The notes beneath the pieces were generated by a model. That model saw only the letters and a program-made list of their open reading frames with translations, was not told the DNA's origin and made no database searches. Position numbers and translations under genes: made by a program. Positions 31,078 to 39,205 of a stretch of 64,000 bases of DNA are shown here, piece by piece (positions within the stretch are counted from its first letter, which is position 1; every line of letters begins with the position of its first letter). The stretch covers positions 1 to 64,000 of the forward strand of contig CATLAL010000001.1 in the NCBI GenBank assembly GCA_949878425.1, read 5' to 3'. Source of the DNA: an uncultured Oscillospiraceae bacterium. Its GTDB lineage: Bacteria; Bacillota; Clostridia; Oscillospirales; Oscillospiraceae.

Positions 31078-31914
31078 ATGAAATTTGATGTCCGCTACGC
31101 GAACCATCCGGAGGACTCCATGTTCTACAACACCGGGGAGCTCCGGCGGCACTACCACATCTCCGGCCTGTTTGAAAAGGATGAGATCAACCTGACCTAT
31201 TCCCACCAGGACCGGATCATCGCGGGGGGCATTCTGCCCGTGGAGGGGGAGCTGCGGCTGGAGAGCTGCAAGGAGCTGGCCGCGCCCAGCTTTCTGGCCC
31301 GGCGGGAGCTGGGCGCCATCAACATCGGCGGCCCCGGCGTCATGGTGCTGGACGGCGTGTCCTACGAGCTGGGGAGCCGGGACGGCATCTACGTGGGCAT
31401 GGGCACCAAGGAGCTGGTGTTCCGGTCCCTGGACCGGGAGAACCCCGCCAAGTTCTACATCAACTCCTGCCCCGCCCACCGGACCTGCCCCACGGTCCTC
31501 ATTCCCATGGACAAGGCCCGCTACAACCACCTGGGCGCCCAGGAGACGGTCAACGAGCGCATCCTGCGTCAGTACGTCCACCCGGCGGTCTGCGAGAGCT
31601 GCCAGCTGAGCATGGGCATGACGGCGCTGTTGCCCGGCAACGTCTGGAACACCATGCCCTGCCACACCCACGAGCGGCGCATGGAGGTCTATCTGTACTT
31701 CGACATCGCTCCCGACCAGGCCGTGTTCCACATGATGGGCCATGGGAAGGAGACCCGGCACATCGTTATGCATAACGAGGAGGCGGTCATCTCCCCCAGC
31801 TGGTCCATCCACGCCGGCGTGGGAACCGCCAATTACACCTTTATCTGGGGTATGTGCGGCGAGAACCAGGACTTTGACGACATGGACGGCATCCCCACCA
31901 GCGAGCTGAGATAG
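31078..31914 (+). CDS. kduI: 5-dehydro-4-deoxy-D-glucuronate isomerase
   Basis: Converts 5-keto-4-deoxyuronate from unsaturated pectin or glycosaminoglycan disaccharides to 2,5-diketo-3-deoxygluconate. The 278-residue cupin protein shows FYINSCPAHRTCPT and the zinc site NTMPCHTHERRMEVYLYF (HxH, Glu) with a later histidine in PSWSIHAG. Length agrees with KduI (about 278). ATG 31078 is chosen for alignment with family N-termini (MKFDVRYANHPEDS); GGGAG lies somewhat far upstream. First enzyme gene of the cluster, 92 bases before the SDR gene. Confidence 0.94.
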   Translation: MKFDVRYANHPEDSMFYNTGELRRHYHISGLFEKDEINLTYSHQDRIIAGGILPVEGELRLESCKELAAPSFLARRELGAINIGGPGVMVLDGVSYELGSRDGIYVGMGTKELVFRSLDRENPAKFYINSCPAHRTCPTVLIPMDKARYNHLGAQETVNERILRQYVHPAVCESCQLSMGMTALLPGNVWNTMPCHTHERRMEVYLYFDIAPDQAVFHMMGHGKETRHIVMHNEEAVISPSWSIHAGVGTANYTFIWGMCGENQDFDDMDGIPTSELR

Positions 31915-32005
31915 CTGGCGAAGCGGCCCGCGCCTCCTGAAAGGGCGGCGCGCGCCGCTGTTTTGGAACCAGGGCCCTCCGGGGCCCGGAAGGAGGAAGA
32001 GGACT

Positions 32006-32797
32006 ATGGACATGTTCGATCTCACGGGCCGGGTGGCCCTGGTGACCGGCGGGGCCCACTCCATCGGCTTCACCATCGGCGTAGGGCTGGCCCGGGCCGG
32101 AGCAAAGGTGTGCTTCAACTGCTCCAGCGAGGCCAGCCGCCAGCGGGGCCTGGAGGCCTACCGGGAGGCGGGGGTGGAGGTCCGCGGGTATGTGGCGGAC
32201 GTGACGGACGAGAGGGCCGTGCAGGCCCTTGTGGCCCGCGTCCGGGAGGAGGCGGGCGTCATTGACATCCTGGTCAATAACGCCGGCATCATCAAGCGCA
32301 TCCCCATGACGGAGATGACGGTGGAGGAGTTCACCCAGGTGGTGGACGTGGACCTCATCGCCCCCTTTATCTGCGCCAAGGCGGTGATTCCAGGCATGAT
32401 TGAGAAGGGACGGGGCAAAATTATCAACATCTGCTCCATGATGAGCGAGCTGGGCCGGGAGACCGTCAGCGCCTACGCTGCCGCCAAGGGCGGGCTGAAG
32501 ATGCTCACCCGGAACATCTGCTCCGAGTTCGGCGGGGCCAACATCCAGTGCAACGGCCTGGGGCCGGGCTACATCGCCACGGAGCAGACCGCCCCCCTGC
32601 GCCAACGCCAGGCGGACGGCAGCCGCCACCCCTTTGACCAGTTTATCCTCGCAAAGACCCCCGCCGCCCGCTGGGGCACTCCGGAGGACCTGGTGGGTCC
32701 CGCGGTGTTCCTGGCCAGCGACGCCAGCAATTTTGTCAACGGGCATGTGCTCTATGTGGATGGAGGCATTCTGGCCTACATCGGCAAGCAGCCCTAA
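32006..32797 (+). CDS. SDR oxidoreductase (gluconate 5-dehydrogenase/KduD type)
   Basis: A 263-residue classical short-chain dehydrogenase. The NAD(P) motif is VTGGAHSIGFTIG (TGxxxGxG), the structural NNAG is present, and the catalytic Ser-Tyr-Lys appears as CSMMSELG and SAYAAAKGG. The TGGAHSIGF form is typical of the gluconate 5-dehydrogenase/2-deoxy-D-gluconate 3-dehydrogenase group. Following KduI, the expected reaction is reduction of 2,5-diketo-3-deoxygluconate to 2-keto-3-deoxygluconate (the KduD step), but gluconate 5-dehydrogenase activity cannot be excluded. ATG 32006 is preceded by GGAAGGAGGAAG. The next gene begins 22 bases after its stop. Confidence 0.88.
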   Translation: MDMFDLTGRVALVTGGAHSIGFTIGVGLARAGAKVCFNCSSEASRQRGLEAYREAGVEVRGYVADVTDERAVQALVARVREEAGVIDILVNNAGIIKRIPMTEMTVEEFTQVVDVDLIAPFICAKAVIPGMIEKGRGKIINICSMMSELGRETVSAYAAAKGGLKMLTRNICSEFGGANIQCNGLGPGYIATEQTAPLRQRQADGSRHPFDQFILAKTPAARWGTPEDLVGPAVFLASDASNFVNGHVLYVDGGILAYIGKQP

Positions 32798-32819
32798 ATC
32801 ATTAGGAGGTGCAATGAAT

Positions 32820-34313
32820 ATGGAAAAATTGAGCTACGCGCGGCTGAAGGAAGCGGGCTATGAGGGCTACCTGCTGGAAAAGGCCCCGGAGAAGGTCCTG
32901 CAATTCGGGGAGGGCAACTTCCTGCGGGCCTTTGTCAACTACTGGTTTGACGTGTCCAACGAAAAGGCGGGCTGGAACGGCAAGTGCGTGCTGGTGCAGC
33001 CCATCGCCCCGGGTCTGGCCAAGCTGATTAACGGCCAGGAGGGGCTCTACACCCTGTACCTCCGGGGCACGGAGAACGGGGAGAAGGTGGACCGCAGGCG
33101 GGTGATCTCCTCCGTCTCCCGGTGCCTGAACCCCTACGAGAGGGCGGATTTCGACGCCATGATGGAGGTGGCCGTCTCCGGGGATCTGGAGTATATCGTC
33201 TCCAACACCACCGAGGCGGGCATTGTCTACGACCCCTCCTGCCAGCCGGGGGACGCGCCCTGCGCCTCCTTCCCCGGCAAGCTCACCCAGGTGCTCTACC
33301 GGCGCTGGCAGGCCGGCGGCAGCGGCCTGGTGGTCCTCTCCTGCGAGCTCATCGACAACAACGGGAAAGAGCTGCTCAAGTGCGTCAACCAGTACATTGA
33401 CCAGTGGGGGCTGGAGAGCGGCTTCCGGACGTATGTCAACGAGGAATGCACCTTCTGCTCCACCCTGGTGGACCGCATTGTCCCCGGCCGCATCCGGGAC
33501 CCGGAGGAGCTGGAGCGGCTGGAGGAGGCCAACGGCTACCACGACGAGCTCATCGACGTGGGCGAGGTCTTCGGCGTGTGGAACATCGAGGGTCCCGCCT
33601 GGCTGGAGGACAAGCTGCCCTTTAAGGCCGCGGGGGTCAACTGCGTGGTGGTCCCCGACGTCACTCCCTATAAGAAGCGGAAGGTCCGCATCCTCAACGG
33701 CGCCCACACCGGCTTCGTGCTGGGGGCCTATCTGGCGGGGTTCAACATTGTCCGGGACTGCATGTTTGACGATACCGTCCGGGGCTTTATGAACAAGATG
33801 CTCTACGACGAGGTGATTCCCACCCTGCCCCTGAACAGGGCGGATCTGGAGAACTTTGCCGCCGCGGTCCAGGACCGGTTCAACAACCCCTTTGTGGACC
33901 ACGAGCTCATGAGCATCTCCCTGAACTCCACCTCCAAGTGGCGGGCCCGGAATATGCCCAGCTTCCTGGAGTATATTGACCTGAAGGGCCATCTGCCCAA
34001 GTGCCTGACCATGAGCTTTGCCGCCTATATCGCCTTCTTCTCCAGCGACATCCAGGAGCTCACCGACAAGGGCCTGGTCTGCCGCCGCCCCAAGGGGGAC
34101 TGCTACACCTGCTCCGACGACCGGTGGGTGCTGGAGTTCTATTACGACCACAGGAACGACAGCGCCGAGGACCTGGTCCATGCCGTCATGACCAACCAGC
34201 AGATGTGGGGCCAGGACCTCACCGCCATCCCCGGCTTCGAGGCGGCTGCGGTGGAAAACCTCAAAAAGATCCGCGCCGAGGGCGCCCTGGCCGCTTACGC
34301 CAGCTGCCTCTGA
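32820..34313 (+). CDS. uxaB: Tagaturonate reductase (altronate oxidoreductase), mannitol dehydrogenase family
   Basis: Reduces D-tagaturonate to D-altronate with NADH in galacturonate breakdown. The 497-residue polyol-type long-chain dehydrogenase has LQFGEGNFLRAFVNYWFD (nucleotide site), SNTTEAGI, LSCELIDNNG and the catalytic lysine region in PYKKRKVRILNGAHTG. NGAHTG with RNMPSF resembles UxaB more than fructuronate reductase UxuB. ATG 32820 is ten bases from AGGAGG; another ATG at 32814 is only four bases away and less likely. It precedes altronate dehydratase, which uses its product. UxaC (uronate isomerase) is not in the window. Confidence 0.9.
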   Translation: MEKLSYARLKEAGYEGYLLEKAPEKVLQFGEGNFLRAFVNYWFDVSNEKAGWNGKCVLVQPIAPGLAKLINGQEGLYTLYLRGTENGEKVDRRRVISSVSRCLNPYERADFDAMMEVAVSGDLEYIVSNTTEAGIVYDPSCQPGDAPCASFPGKLTQVLYRRWQAGGSGLVVLSCELIDNNGKELLKCVNQYIDQWGLESGFRTYVNEECTFCSTLVDRIVPGRIRDPEELERLEEANGYHDELIDVGEVFGVWNIEGPAWLEDKLPFKAAGVNCVVVPDVTPYKKRKVRILNGAHTGFVLGAYLAGFNIVRDCMFDDTVRGFMNKMLYDEVIPTLPLNRADLENFAAAVQDRFNNPFVDHELMSISLNSTSKWRARNMPSFLEYIDLKGHLPKCLTMSFAAYIAFFSSDIQELTDKGLVCRRPKGDCYTCSDDRWVLEFYYDHRNDSAEDLVHAVMTNQQMWGQDLTAIPGFEAAAVENLKKIRAEGALAAYASCL

Positions 34314-34346
34314 TTAGGGACGGAAGAAGTATCCAAAAAGAACATG

Positions 34347-34367
34347 GGCAGCGGCGAAGCCGCTGCC
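34347..34367 (+). other. Short GC hairpin between uxaB and uxaA
   Basis: GGCAGCGGC (34347-34355) pairs with GCCGCTGCC (34359-34367) around GAA, 33 bases after the uxaB stop. The 189-base spacer otherwise shows repeat-like debris (CGCCGTAGGCGG) and then AGGAGG before the GTG of uxaA. It may tune operon mRNA rather than end it, as no T-run follows. Confidence 0.4.
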
Positions 34368-34502
34368 GGAGCGGTCGTTGACGCCGTAGGCGGCAGTGAC
34401 GCGACACAGCGCAAAACTTCGTTTTGAGATCGATCCACTATTTCCGTGTAAGCAGCTGCCAATCAAAATAGCAGAAAATGAGCATTTTTAGGAGGACATC
34501 CC

Positions 34503-35987
34503 GTGCCCAACTTTATTCAGATTCATCCCAATGACAACGTCGTGGTGGCCCTGCGGGCCGTGCCAAAGGGGACGGTCTATGAGGCCGGGAACCTCCGGGC
34601 TGCGGCGGCGGAGGACATTCCCCAGGGCCACAAAATGGCCGTCGCGCCGGTGGAGGCCGGGGAGAACGTGGTCAAATACGGCTTCCCCATCGGCCACGCC
34701 ACCGGGCCCATCCGCCCCGGGGACTGGGTCCACACCCACAACCTGGCCACCAACCTCTCCGGGGAGCTGGAGTACGCCTACCAGCCCAAGGTGGCCTTTC
34801 CCCCCGCCGCCCCGGCCCGGACCTTCCTGGGCTTCCGCCGCCCGGACGGCCGGGTGGGCGTGCGCAACGAGATCTGGGTTCTCCCCACCGTGGGCTGCGT
34901 CAACGACGTGGCCAAGGCCCTGGTGCGGGAGAACCAGGATCTGGTAACCGGCTCTATTGACGGGCTCTACGCCTTCCCCCACCCCTTCGGCTGCTCCCAG
35001 ACCGGCGCGGACCACGCCCAGACCCGCAAGCTCCTGGCGGCTCTGGCCCGGCACCCCAACGCGGGGGCGGTGCTGGTGCTGGGCTTGGGGTGCGAAAACC
35101 TGACCCATGAGCAGTTCGTCGCGGAGCTGGGGGACTTTGACCCGGAGCGGGTGAAGTTCCTCACCTGCCAGGAGGTGGAAGACGAGATGGCCGCGGGCCG
35201 GACGCTGCTGGAGGCGTGCGCCGCCTATGCGGGCCGCTTCCGGCGGGAGGAGATCCCCGCCAGCGAGCTGGTGGTGGGCATGAAGTGCGGCGGCTCCGAC
35301 GGCCTCTCCGGCATCACCGCCAACCCGGTGGTGGGCCGCTTCTCCGACCTGCTGGTGGCCCAGGGGGGCTCCACCGTGCTCACCGAGGTGCCGGAGATGT
35401 TCGGCGCGGAGGGCTTCCTCATGGACCGCTGCGTCAATGAGGAGGTGTTCCACAGGGCGGTGGAGATGATCAACGGCTTTAAGGCCTACTTCATCCGCCA
35501 CGGCGAGGCGGTCTACGACAACCCCAGCCCGGGCAACAGGGAGGGGGGCATCACGACCCTGGAGGACAAGTCCTGCGGCTGCGTACAGAAGGGGGGCTCC
35601 GCCCCCATTATGGACGTGATCGGCTACGGGGAGGCCGTCACAGCCAAGGGACTCAACATGCTCTACGGCCCGGGCAACGACCTGGTCAGCGCCACCGCCC
35701 TCACCGCCGCCGGGGCCCACCTCATCCTCTTTACCACCGGCCGGGGCACCCCCTTCGGCGCGCCGGCCCCCACCATGAAGCTGGCCACCAACACCCCCCT
35801 GGCCACCCGCAAGGCCAGTTGGATCGACTTCAACGCCGGGGTGGTGGCCGACGGGGAGCGCACCTTGGACCAGGCCGCCGGGGACCTGATGGACCTGGTG
35901 CTGGAGACCGCCTCGGGCAAGCGGACCCGGGCGGAGGAGCGGGGCTTCCGGGAGATCTCCATCTTTAAGGACGGCGTGGTGCTTTAG
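34503..35987 (+). CDS. uxaA: Altronate dehydratase
   Basis: Dehydrates D-altronate to 2-keto-3-deoxygluconate. The 494-residue protein has the N-terminal SAF domain (1-95, HPNDNVVVALR to VKYGFPIGHAT) and the C-terminal catalytic domain with GFRRPDGRVGVRN, HPFGCSQ, LGLGCEN, MKCGGSDGLSGITANP and PEMFGAE. The family is iron-dependent and cysteine/histidine-rich, as seen here. GTG 34503 follows AGGAGG. Placement after uxaB and before kdgK matches the pathway order tagaturonate, altronate, KDG. Confidence 0.95.
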   Translation: MPNFIQIHPNDNVVVALRAVPKGTVYEAGNLRAAAAEDIPQGHKMAVAPVEAGENVVKYGFPIGHATGPIRPGDWVHTHNLATNLSGELEYAYQPKVAFPPAAPARTFLGFRRPDGRVGVRNEIWVLPTVGCVNDVAKALVRENQDLVTGSIDGLYAFPHPFGCSQTGADHAQTRKLLAALARHPNAGAVLVLGLGCENLTHEQFVAELGDFDPERVKFLTCQEVEDEMAAGRTLLEACAAYAGRFRREEIPASELVVGMKCGGSDGLSGITANPVVGRFSDLLVAQGGSTVLTEVPEMFGAEGFLMDRCVNEEVFHRAVEMINGFKAYFIRHGEAVYDNPSPGNREGGITTLEDKSCGCVQKGGSAPIMDVIGYGEAVTAKGLNMLYGPGNDLVSATALTAAGAHLILFTTGRGTPFGAPAPTMKLATNTPLATRKASWIDFNAGVVADGERTLDQAAGDLMDLVLETASGKRTRAEERGFREISIFKDGVVL

Positions 35988-36045
35988 GACATGTTTGAAA
36001 AGTGACAAAACGCCCAAATGGCGGATCTTTTTCCGCCATACTGCG

Positions 36046-36240
36046 TTAAATTTTCTTGAAATACACAAAGTATTCCCGCGTAGATCGCGCAACGGGCGCA
36101 TCGAGCGCCCGTGCGCGATTGAATTCCACACGGCCCCTCAATGGCGTTAGGCGGCCTTTGGCCGCCCCAGCCTAAGCCGCGCAGAGCGCGGCCCACGGGA
36201 CGGAGCCCAACATTCACTCGTGCCTAACTGCGGTTACTTT
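36046..36240 (+). repeat. Family B repeat plus hairpins between uxaA and kdgK
   Basis: TGCGTTAAATTTTCTTGAAA and AATACACAAAGTATTCC (36046-36077) match family B. A bulged 15-bp hairpin follows (36084-36099/36105-36119), then GGCGGCCTTTGGCCGCC at about 36151-36167. The 277-base spacer 35988-36264 carries no gene. Confidence 0.6.
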
Positions 36241-36264
36241 ATATTTGAGAGGGAGGCCAATAAG

Positions 36265-37293
36265 ATGGCTAAAATTGTCACCTTCGGCGAGCTGATGGTT
36301 CGCCTCCAGCCCTACAACTACGAGCGCTTTGTCCAGGCGGACCACCTGGAGTTCACCTTCGGCGGCGGGGAGGCCAACGTGGCGGTCTCCCTGGCCAACT
36401 ACGGCCAGGACGTGGCCTACGTCACCAAGCTCCCCGCCCACGCCATCGGCCAGTGCGCCGTCAACTCCCTGCGCCGCTACGGGGTGGATACCAGCAGGAT
36501 CGTCCGGGGCGGCGACCGGGTGGGCATCTACTACAACGAGAAGGGCGCCTCCCAGCGGCCCAGCGTGTGCATCTACGACCGGGCCCACTCCGCCATTCAG
36601 GAGGCCGCTCCGGAGGACTTCGACTGGGACGCCATCTTCCAGGGAGCTGAGTGGTTCCACTTCACCGGCATCACTCCGGCTCTGGGACCCAACCTGGTGG
36701 AGATCTGCCGCCAGGCCTGCAGGGCCGCCAAGGCCAAGGGGATCAAGATCTCCTGTGACCTCAACTACCGGGGCAAGCTGTGGACAAGGGAGCAGGCCCG
36801 GGAGGCCATGACGGAACTCTGCCAGTACGTGGACGTGTGCATCTCCAACGAGGAGGACGCCAAGGACGTGTTCGGCATCGAGGCCGCGGCCACCGACATC
36901 ACCGCCGGGGAGCTGAATAAGGAGGGCTACAAGTCCGTGGCCCGGCAGCTGGCGGACAAATTCCACTTTGAGAAGGTGGCCATCACTCTGCGGGAGAGCA
37001 AGAGCGCCTTTGACAACGACTGGTCCGCCATGCTCTACGACGCGGCCTCGGACCAGTACTGCTTCTCCAAGCTCTACCATCTGCACATCATCGACCGCAT
37101 CGGCGGCGGCGACAGCTTCGGCGGCGGCCTGATCTACGCCCTAATGAATGGCAGGAGCACCCAGGCGGCGGTGGAGTTCGCCGTGGCGGCATCGGCGTTG
37201 AAGCACTCCATTGAGGGAGACTACAACTTCGCCACCGTCGCGGAGGTGGAAAAGCTGGCCGGCGGAGACGGCTCCGGCCGGGTCCAGAGATAA
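36265..37293 (+). CDS. kdgK: 2-keto-3-deoxygluconate kinase (PfkB family)
   Basis: Phosphorylates KDG, where the UxaA and KduD branches meet. The 342-residue PfkB kinase shows the N-terminal GGGEANVAVSLANYG motif, FHFTGITPALG, SCDLNYRGKLW (KDG kinase-like) and the catalytic anion-hole motif IDRIGGGDSFGGG with the base aspartate. ATG 36265 follows GAGGGAGG. It is 22 bases from the deacetylase gene downstream. KDPG aldolase, needed to complete the pathway, is not seen in the cluster. Confidence 0.92.
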   Translation: MAKIVTFGELMVRLQPYNYERFVQADHLEFTFGGGEANVAVSLANYGQDVAYVTKLPAHAIGQCAVNSLRRYGVDTSRIVRGGDRVGIYYNEKGASQRPSVCIYDRAHSAIQEAAPEDFDWDAIFQGAEWFHFTGITPALGPNLVEICRQACRAAKAKGIKISCDLNYRGKLWTREQAREAMTELCQYVDVCISNEEDAKDVFGIEAAATDITAGELNKEGYKSVARQLADKFHFEKVAITLRESKSAFDNDWSAMLYDAASDQYCFSKLYHLHIIDRIGGGDSFGGGLIYALMNGRSTQAAVEFAVAASALKHSIEGDYNFATVAEVEKLAGGDGSGRVQR

Positions 37294-37315
37294 GATAGGA
37301 GGCAAAATACGCGCT

Positions 37316-38431
37316 ATGCTGATTCAAAACGCCAGGATTTTCACCGGCAGGTCCTTTGAGGACGCTGACATTCAATTTGACCGGACCATCACCGCCGTGG
37401 GGCGCCTGGAGGGTCCCGGGGACCTGGACGCCGCGGGCTGCTATGTGATCCCCGGCCTGGTGGACATCCACACCCACGGCGCGGTGGGGGAGGACTTCTC
37501 CGATGGCAGGCGCGAGGGGCTCCAGCCCCTGGCGGACTACTACGCCGCCCACGGCGTCACCAGCTATCTGGCCACCACTATGACCTTGAAGGAGGAGACC
37601 CTGCTCCCCGCCATGCGCGCCATCCGGGACTTCCGCCCCGCCGGCGGCGCCAAGTGCGCCGGTATCCACCTGGAGGGACCCTTCCTCAGCTACGCCAAGC
37701 GGGGGGCCCAGGCGGCGGAGAACCTGCACAAGCCGGACGCGGCCCTCTTTCACCGGCTCAACGAGGCCAGCGGCGGACAGGTGCGCCTGGTCACCGTGGC
37801 CTGCGAGGAGGAGGGGGCTATGCCCTTCATCCAGGAGATCTCCAAGGTCTGCACCGTCTCCCTGGGCCACACCACGGCGGACTACGACACCGCCATGGCC
37901 GGCTTCCAGGCCGGGGCCACCCACGCCACCCACCTTTACAACGGTATGCCCTCCTTCCTCCACCGGGCCCCGGGGGTGATCGGCGCGGCCTTTGACGCGG
38001 GAGCCAGCGTGGAGCTCATCTGCGACGGACTGCACATCCACCCCTCGGTGATCCGGGCCACCTACCGGCTCTTCGGGGACAAGCTGAACCTCATCAGCGA
38101 CTCCCTGCGCTGCGCCGGCATGCCCGACGGCGACTATGAGCTGGGCGGGCAGCCCATTGTGGTGAAAAATCACAAGGCAACCCTGCTGGACGGCACCCTG
38201 GCGGGCAGCTCCATCTCCATGCTGGACGCGCTGCGCAACGTGGTGCGCTTCGGCCTGCCCCTGGAGGCCGCGGTCTACGCCGCCTCCACCGCCCCCGCCC
38301 TGGCGGTGGGGCTGAAGGACGCGGGCGCTCTGGCCCCGGGGAAGGCTGCGGACCTGCTGGTGCTGGATCAGGAACTGAATCTGCGGGCCGTTTTCGTGGA
38401 CGGCCAGCGGCAGCAGCACGAGTGTCCGTAA
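37316..38431 (+). CDS. nagA: N-acetylglucosamine-6-phosphate deacetylase
   Basis: Removes acetate from GlcNAc-6-phosphate. The 371-residue amidohydrolase carries VDIHTHGAVGEDF, GIHLEGPFLS (metal glutamate), SLGHT and ATHLYNGM (metal histidines), ICDGLHIHP (substrate histidine), and the catalytic aspartate in LISDSLRCAG. ATG 37316 is behind ATAGGAGG. Its place as last gene of a uronate operon is unusual, as nagB or a PTS would be more typical neighbours. It may help use mixed amino sugar/uronate polymers such as glycosaminoglycans; that is inference. Confidence 0.92.
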   Translation: MLIQNARIFTGRSFEDADIQFDRTITAVGRLEGPGDLDAAGCYVIPGLVDIHTHGAVGEDFSDGRREGLQPLADYYAAHGVTSYLATTMTLKEETLLPAMRAIRDFRPAGGAKCAGIHLEGPFLSYAKRGAQAAENLHKPDAALFHRLNEASGGQVRLVTVACEEEGAMPFIQEISKVCTVSLGHTTADYDTAMAGFQAGATHATHLYNGMPSFLHRAPGVIGAAFDAGASVELICDGLHIHPSVIRATYRLFGDKLNLISDSLRCAGMPDGDYELGGQPIVVKNHKATLLDGTLAGSSISMLDALRNVVRFGLPLEAAVYAASTAPALAVGLKDAGALAPGKAADLLVLDQELNLRAVFVDGQRQQHECP

Positions 38432-38542
38432 GGCGGGGACAATTCTGCGTATTTTGCTCTTTTGTACAAAAACAGGCAAGAGTTTTTGTATAATATGACG
38501 GCGATTTTTGTGAGGAGACCTGGAATTTAGGCGATATCTACG

Positions 38543-38673
38543 TTGACAAAAGACGCCTCCAGCTGGTAAACTATAACCAGTTTAGGAGAGATACCTAAAC
38601 GGTTGTATTCGTTTTTCCTCAATCTTCTCCATCAAGCAAAGGCCCGCTTTCTTCGGAAAGCGGGCCTTTGCTT
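38543..38673 (+). ncRNA. Possible short terminated transcript (promoter to UUCG terminator)
   Basis: TTGACA (38543-38548) and TAAACT (38567-38572, spacer 18) form a promoter. Immediately after it, GTTTAGG (38580-38586) and CCTAAAC (38594-38600) form an inverted repeat at the expected start. A strong 18-bp hairpin with UUCG loop (38634-38651/38656-38673) closes the unit, giving a transcript of about 90-95 bases without an open frame. It could be a small RNA, an attenuated leader for the gene at 38831, or simply the terminator of nagA with a nearby promoter. A TATAAT at 38489-38494 also lies upstream. Confidence 0.35.
38634..38673. terminator. 18-bp hairpin with UUCG tetraloop
   Basis: Arms 38634-38651 and 38656-38673 pair perfectly around TTCG. 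Plausible transcription end for nagA and for the putative short RNA. Confidence 0.7.
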
Positions 38674-38830
38674 GCCCAAAAAGGGAGCCAACCCTGTCTT
38701 TTGAATGGCTCCCCCTGCAAAGGGCTTTTTTGCCAGCCCGGGTATAATTCTGCCAGCGCCGGGAAACACTGGAAATATTCCTTATTTTAAATCGGGAAAT
38801 ACCACCCAACCCAGAAAGGAGCGGCACACT

Positions 38831-39106
38831 ATGGTAAAAGGGACCTCCCGCCGTGTGATTGTTGTGGACTCGCCTGATCCCAAGCTCTTTGAGCAGGCCA
38901 TTTTTATTGTAAAAAACGACGCTTTTTCCAGGGAGGGAGTCACCTCCCAGCAGGTTCTGGGCGAGGCCTGCCGGATTGCCCAGGGATACGCCGCCCGGCA
39001 GAACCAAAAGCCTCCCCTCTGGCGTCGGCTCTCCCCGGGAACCTGGTTCGCCTTTGCCGCCGTGGCGGCGGCGCTGTGCCTGGCGGTCTGGTTCCTGCTG
39101 CTCTAG
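38831..39106 (+). CDS. Small tail-anchored protein of unknown function
   Basis: A 91-residue protein starting at ATG 38831 after AGAAAGGAG. Residues 8-60 form a soluble domain (RRVIVVDSPDPKLFEQAIFI, then GVTSQQVLGEACRIAQGYAA). Residues 70-91 are one hydrophobic segment ending at the stop, so it is probably anchored in the membrane by its C-terminus with the rest in the cytosol. I believe similar short proteins occur in related Clostridia, but I cannot name a function. TATAAT at 38743-38748 is a possible -10. The family D hairpin 39139-39201 follows. Confidence 0.75.
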   Translation: MVKGTSRRVIVVDSPDPKLFEQAIFIVKNDAFSREGVTSQQVLGEACRIAQGYAARQNQKPPLWRRLSPGTWFAFAAVAAALCLAVWFLLL

Positions 39107-39138
39107 CTCTTCGCCCTCACGGCAGGCAGGCCTCGTAA

Positions 39139-39201
39139 GTGCCTATCTATACGTTAGCTCCGGGGGTTACGCACCCCCGGAGCTATCATGTAGATAGGCA
39201 C
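39139..39201. repeat. Family D hairpin repeat, compact form
   Basis: GTGCCTATCTA (39139-39149) pairs with TAGATAGGCAC (39191-39201), and TAGCTCCGGGGGT (39155-39167) with ACCCCCGGAGCTA (39173-39185). It lies between two convergent stops and may also end transcription from both sides. Compare 28117-28182 and 63077-63187. Confidence 0.7.
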
Positions 39202-39205
39202 CCGC

